DNA of 64,000 nt from Verticillium longisporum. Taxonomy: Eukaryota > Ascomycota > Sordariomycetes > Glomerellales > Plectosphaerellaceae. The stretch is taken from the NCBI GenBank assembly GCA_019188255.1, contig JAETXT010000007.1:992001-1056000 (forward strand). The letters run 5' to 3'. Positions 60,207-64,000 of the stretch are shown here, one piece after another. The notes under the pieces were generated by a model. It was not told the origin of the DNA and made no database searches. It worked only from the letters and a program-made list of their open reading frames with translations. Position 1 is the first letter of the stretch. The number at the start of each line of letters is the position of its first letter. Made by a program: the position numbers and the translations under genes.

Positions 60207-61876
60207 TTACCACCTATTGGCTTCCCACTCAAGGACCCAGGCGCAGCAGATTTTGAGTCGTTCGCGAACACTCTGTGTTCCTAATAACCTGTACTTCTCG
60301 GGTTCCTTGGCGGGAAGAATGCTGGCAAACCACCAGGGGAACTGGGCTGCGTCAACTGGGCATTCCCCATAGATTGTAAGTATGCGCTGGGCAAGCCAGG
60401 GAACACTCTGCTGGCTCATCCTTTGCACAAATGAAACGGCAAAGTCAAGTAAATCCCGGGTAGGCATCCTCGCAAGATCCTCCGTCGTCGTTGTTACTCT
60501 GGGTGGTGTCCCCGAGCCACTATGTTGCGATGTGTTGCTGGCGACACGTTGCAAAGATGAGTGTTGAATTTCTTGGACTTCAAGCTCTTCTTCTTCCGCG
60601 ATGCTGACGTCGTCGATGCGATCAATCTTGCCGACCATGTAGCCATCGAGGACCCCATGCCTCACAACCTTGAAACGAGATATTCCGATGGTTTCGATCA
60701 AGCTGCGGCCGTCTGGGAAATATTCCGCATTCACAATGCGGAGAAGTGTACCGTACTCAACAAACGGAGCGTCGTCTGCATGCCGTGGTCGTCGCGACAT
60801 AACCATTCCAAACGTTCGATCACCTTCCAACGCACGTCTTATCATGAGTCGATACCTTGGCTCAAAGATGTGAAGGAACGTTGGCATCATTGGGAATGCC
60901 AGCGTGCAGACGAAGACGGGAATGTCAAACTCTCGATGTCGATTCAACGCCTCAGCCGCTAGGGCATCTCCTCGGGTTAGCACGGCATCAGCCCAGAAAG
61001 TGTTGATTATCTTCGACAGGCTTTCATTGGATGGGCATGATTGTCGATGCAGTAGAGGGCTGATTGACAAGGCTCTCCTACAGATGGGGCAGTAGAGTGA
61101 GTGGTCGAGGACGCGGTGGAGGCATGAACGGCAGAAGGTGTGGCCACAGACCGTCGTCAAAGGATCATAGAAGAGTGCGTAACAGACCTGGCAGTCCATC
61201 TCGGTGCGTACCGACTCCTTGACTTGCATAAAGACAGCCTCGTCGACGAGAGCCGCCTCATCACCAGTCAGGGAAACCTCGGCAAACGACACCTCTGCAG
61301 CATACTTCAGCTCGCCCTGTTCGGCCAGGGTGTATGTGGCGACGAGCTTCCCTCCCTGACCAATGTGGATTTGTGATTCCTCTCCGCCATGGAGCTTAGG
61401 CCCGCGACCGCCCATTCGTCTTCGTCTTGTATCGATACGTTCGTGAGAATGCTGTCCAAGGCCTCGAGGCTTTGGCCCTGCAATATGGCGTTCCTGAAGT
61501 GTTCGATTGCTTTGCTCAAAACGACATCCGCGCTGGTATCGCTCAGGGCGTGTTGTTTGCCACATTCGGGAAAGGGGCAGTCGAAGCCCTGAAGGCGGGC
61601 TGGCGTCGCGGGGTAGGAGATGTGTTCCCTCGTGCGCGACTCTGGCAGGCATTCTCGGCAAAGACTGCGACCGCAGGGCAGCGTAACGGGGTCGTTCAGG
61701 GGGTAGGAACATTTTCGGCACTGTATCAGACGAATGACGGCGCGCACCTGGTCGGCCAGGATGGGCTTGCTGGTGGTTCCATGTGACTTCTCACCGTCCG
61801 CCTCGTGGGCAGGATGGGAGGTCAGGTCGGACGGCCTACTCTCGAAGGCTTCTGGCGTTTCGGAGGACATGAACAT
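60207..61876 (-). CDS. RING-RING-LON-domain protein (CrgA/LONRF type)
   Basis: Predicted E3 ubiquitin ligase-like protein of about 556 residues, read as one exon. RING-like module 1 is CRKCSYPLNDPVTLPCGRSLC followed by CPFPEC. RING 2 is CQVCYALFYDPLTTVCGHTFC followed by CPICRRAL. The LON substrate-binding domain follows: IPVFVCTLAFPMMPTFLHIFEPRYRLM, then the DGYMVGKI region, ending with RERLKICCAWVLEWE. The same order occurs in fungal CrgA and animal LONRF proteins. No protease or AAA domain is present, so the common label ATP-dependent protease would be wrong. One frame change is needed between the two RINGs, at GGCCC around 61399-61403 (EWAVAG must join PKLHGGEESQ); a single missing base is the simplest reading. 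The start could be 61876 or the second ATG at 61870. Confidence 0.9.
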
Positions 61877-64000
61877 AGGCGCGCTGCCAGCGCGGGGCGG
61901 CCAAGGCAGGGCGCTGCCAGACGGCGTGGGATTTTCCGGGAGCCTGGCCGGTGTAAAGCAGAGTCAATCCCAAGGGGTTGCCGTAGGAGGACTGCTATCC
62001 TTCGACCTGTTGTTGTTGTTGTTGGGAGGGGAGGGACTGCCAGCGTCGTCCAGTCAAGAACGTCGATGTTGTACGTTGTATAAAGAGGCGGAAATATAAT
62101 GGGAGAGCGGGTTCGTTTTCCGGCGGCGTTTCACGTCCGGTGAAGACAGGCAAGAGTAGCTAGGAATAGACGGAGCTGGCCTGGGGCTGTCGAGTTCATG
62201 TATGGGAGACGGGGGGATGATCAATGAGGGTTACACCAGGAGCAGCAGATCCCATGATGCTCGAGGCGTGGGAGACTTGTAGAAGTACAGGGTGTGGAAT
62301 GATCAAGAAGGGATTACTGGCAGCGTGCCGATGGGACCAGGAGGCAGGTAGTAGCAACCAGCGGCAAAGGGCAGGGTTGCGAGGCGGAAGCATTCGCTTC
62401 CAAGGGGTAAAGAGTCGTCATACATAAAGGATGGTTTGCCAATCAGGAGGGTGCTGGTGCTAAAAGCAGGTTGAAAAGCGTCGGGTGCGTGGTGCGCGTG
62501 TGGTCTTGGTGCGATAGCGGGCGGGCACCAACTCTGGCGACGGGTGGGTGGGTTGTGCGCTGTCGAATCGACAGTGGCCTGCGGGGGAGTGCATGAGGTC
62601 AACGAAGCCAAGTGGATCGGTCTTGGACGAACGAGACTGGCAGCCGTGACCCTGGAGGTACCAGGCCCGACGAGGGAAGGCGTCGGCCGAAGCCAGCATG
62701 CCCCGCCAAACGTACTCGGTACTGGTTCAGGGCGAAGCCTTCCAGCAGCCTGCCGCCTGGTGCACTCGCCCACACTGCTGAGCCTACCTACCTACCTAGG
62801 TAGATACATGTAGGTCTCATAACCAGGTACCTGAAAGGCCCAGAGCCCGCGCCACAGAAGACTTTCTGGTGCAGGTGTCACCAAGCAGACTGCCGCCTGG
62901 GTGACATTTGGGCCGGCCGGACCCTGGTACCCTTCCACCCACCCTGGCGCGTCGAAAGGAAAACCCAGCCTTGCAGCGGCTGTTGACCCTAAACGCACCT
63001 AGTGTCCAACGGGTTCCTCAATTTTCATTCTTGGTGAAGCGGGAGAATGCTGGTGATTGGAAAGCTGGTTTACAGTTGCTCGTGCAGATCACGCAATGGC
63101 CGGTTTTCTCGCTGTACAGTACCTCGGGTGCCTCCTTTCGTTCAGCTGGCGCCCAGCGCAACGGTTGCCCATACCAGACGGCCAAGGCAACATGTGTGTC
63201 ACAGGAGGCTGCCAGATATGATTTTCAGGGTCCCTGTGTACAGAGAACCCTTTGCGCTGAGAGGTAACTGATCCCCGAGGTCGTGACGTCATGAGTCCCG
63301 TCCGCGCAGCACCATCTCGAATGACTTGGAATTGTTTGCGACAGTGGCCACACGACAATTGCCCTGGTTTGTCATCCCAAGGACTGAAATGCTCCCAGAA
63401 GCGTGTGCTATGGGTAGGTAGGTAGTTCGACACAAGTACGGTGTCACCATCTCCGTCGAAGAGCATGTCCGGCTTCCTGGAAGAAGGAAGAAGGGCTTGC
63501 ATCCACACCTCGTCTGGGACAGGGGGAGCACGCTCGCACCTCACAAAGGCCCGAGACCCGATTCGGACCTCTTCAACAGCGATCCTGGCACGTTACCACG
63601 ATCTTTCCGATGAACGACGTCCTGCCCATCGGCGCCATCAAGGCCAGCCAGGCTACCTACGATTCGATTCGGGGTCCTACAAAAAAAGAGAGCTGCGCCG
63701 CCTCTTGATTCGCCCACTATGCGAGACAGGCCACCAGGGGTCTCTAGAGGTTGATATCCACGCGTCATAAAAGCTGACGCTAGTCACAGCTGCTGGCTGG
63801 TGCATACGCCTACACAGACTGCGCCCTTGACAGACCTGAGGCACGAAAAAGGGATCTCTCGATGCATTTAGAATTCCGTCAACCACATCCAAGTGCAGTT
63901 GGCACCCGGTCGGGTTCGCTCCCGGTGCGGGCCAAAGTCATGCCTGGGTCCTTTGTTCAGACAGGCTCAGTTTCTTTGGGCAGCCCCAGGCGCCTCAACA
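61877..64000. other. Right-end intergenic region
   Basis: Promoter and leader of the LON-RING gene, a TACCTACCTACCTAGGTAG patch at 62781-62831, and a GGTAGGTAGGTAG patch at 63412-63426. A minus-strand open frame at 63292-63544 has some coding character but no recognisable domain. Confidence 0.45.

Noticed and set aside
63089..63544. Minus-strand 151-residue frame with a CGHC motif
   Set aside because: Some coding character at 63292-63544, but no family, no intron support and an isolated position; not enough to call a gene.
63875..63945. tRNA-like GGGTTCGCTCCC arm
   Set aside because: The hairpin is strong but the T-loop is the wrong size and no matching acceptor, D or anticodon arms lie upstream.

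Overview
This window is nuclear DNA of a filamentous ascomycete, most likely a sordariomycete. The evidence is the intron style (about 50-70 nt introns, GTRAGT-like donors, CTRAC-type branch sites 10-20 nt before CAG/TAG), compact genes on both strands, pyrimidine-rich leaders, and orthologues typical of Pezizomycotina. I recognise 19 protein-coding genes. I see no tRNA, rRNA, CRISPR array, secondary-metabolite cluster or intact transposase gene. The order below family level cannot be decided from the sequence alone.

Layout from left to right: a two-RRM protein (-), DCP2 decapping enzyme (-), a DUF4112 protein (+), ribonucleotide reductase small subunit (+), SRP9/SRP21 (-), COMPASS/CPF subunit SWD2 (-), OAC1-type mitochondrial carrier (+), tRNA thiolation protein NCS2 (-), a gap holding two MITE-like elements, a double PH-domain protein (+), an unrecognised protein with an acidic tail (-), a 3 kb gene-free gap, PUB1/TIA1-type RNA-binding protein (+), YAK1 kinase (+), an RRM-like protein (+), a mitochondrial PPR protein (-), DNA polymerase alpha POL1 (+), eIF4G (-), the intron-binding helicase Aquarius/Cwf11 (-), a THO-complex HPR1/THOC1 protein fused to a guanylate-kinase-like domain (+), and a RING-RING-LON protein (-).

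The content is strongly biased to RNA life history: H3K4 methylation and 3'-end formation (SWD2), splicing (Cwf11), mRNP assembly (THOC1), mRNA binding (PUB1 and two other RRM proteins), translation initiation (eIF4G), decapping (DCP2), protein targeting (SRP21) and tRNA modification (NCS2). Two S-phase genes, RNR small subunit and POL1, each carry a pair of ACGCGT (MCB/MBF-type) boxes upstream, suggesting shared G1/S control.

One quality warning affects reading. At least 14 single-base apparent frameshifts occur at C or G homopolymers in seven genes (first RRM gene, PUB1, YAK1, PPR, POL1, THOC1, LON-RING), and SWD2 has one in-frame TGA. In nearly all cases, restoring one base restores both the conserved protein and the exon phase, so these look like consensus errors rather than decay. 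The most interesting biological observations are the THOC1-guanylate-kinase fusion, the MCB boxes of the two S-phase genes (two further copies lie in an RNR intron), the MITE pair, and the recurring GTACCTA/TAGGTAC islands in intergenic DNA.
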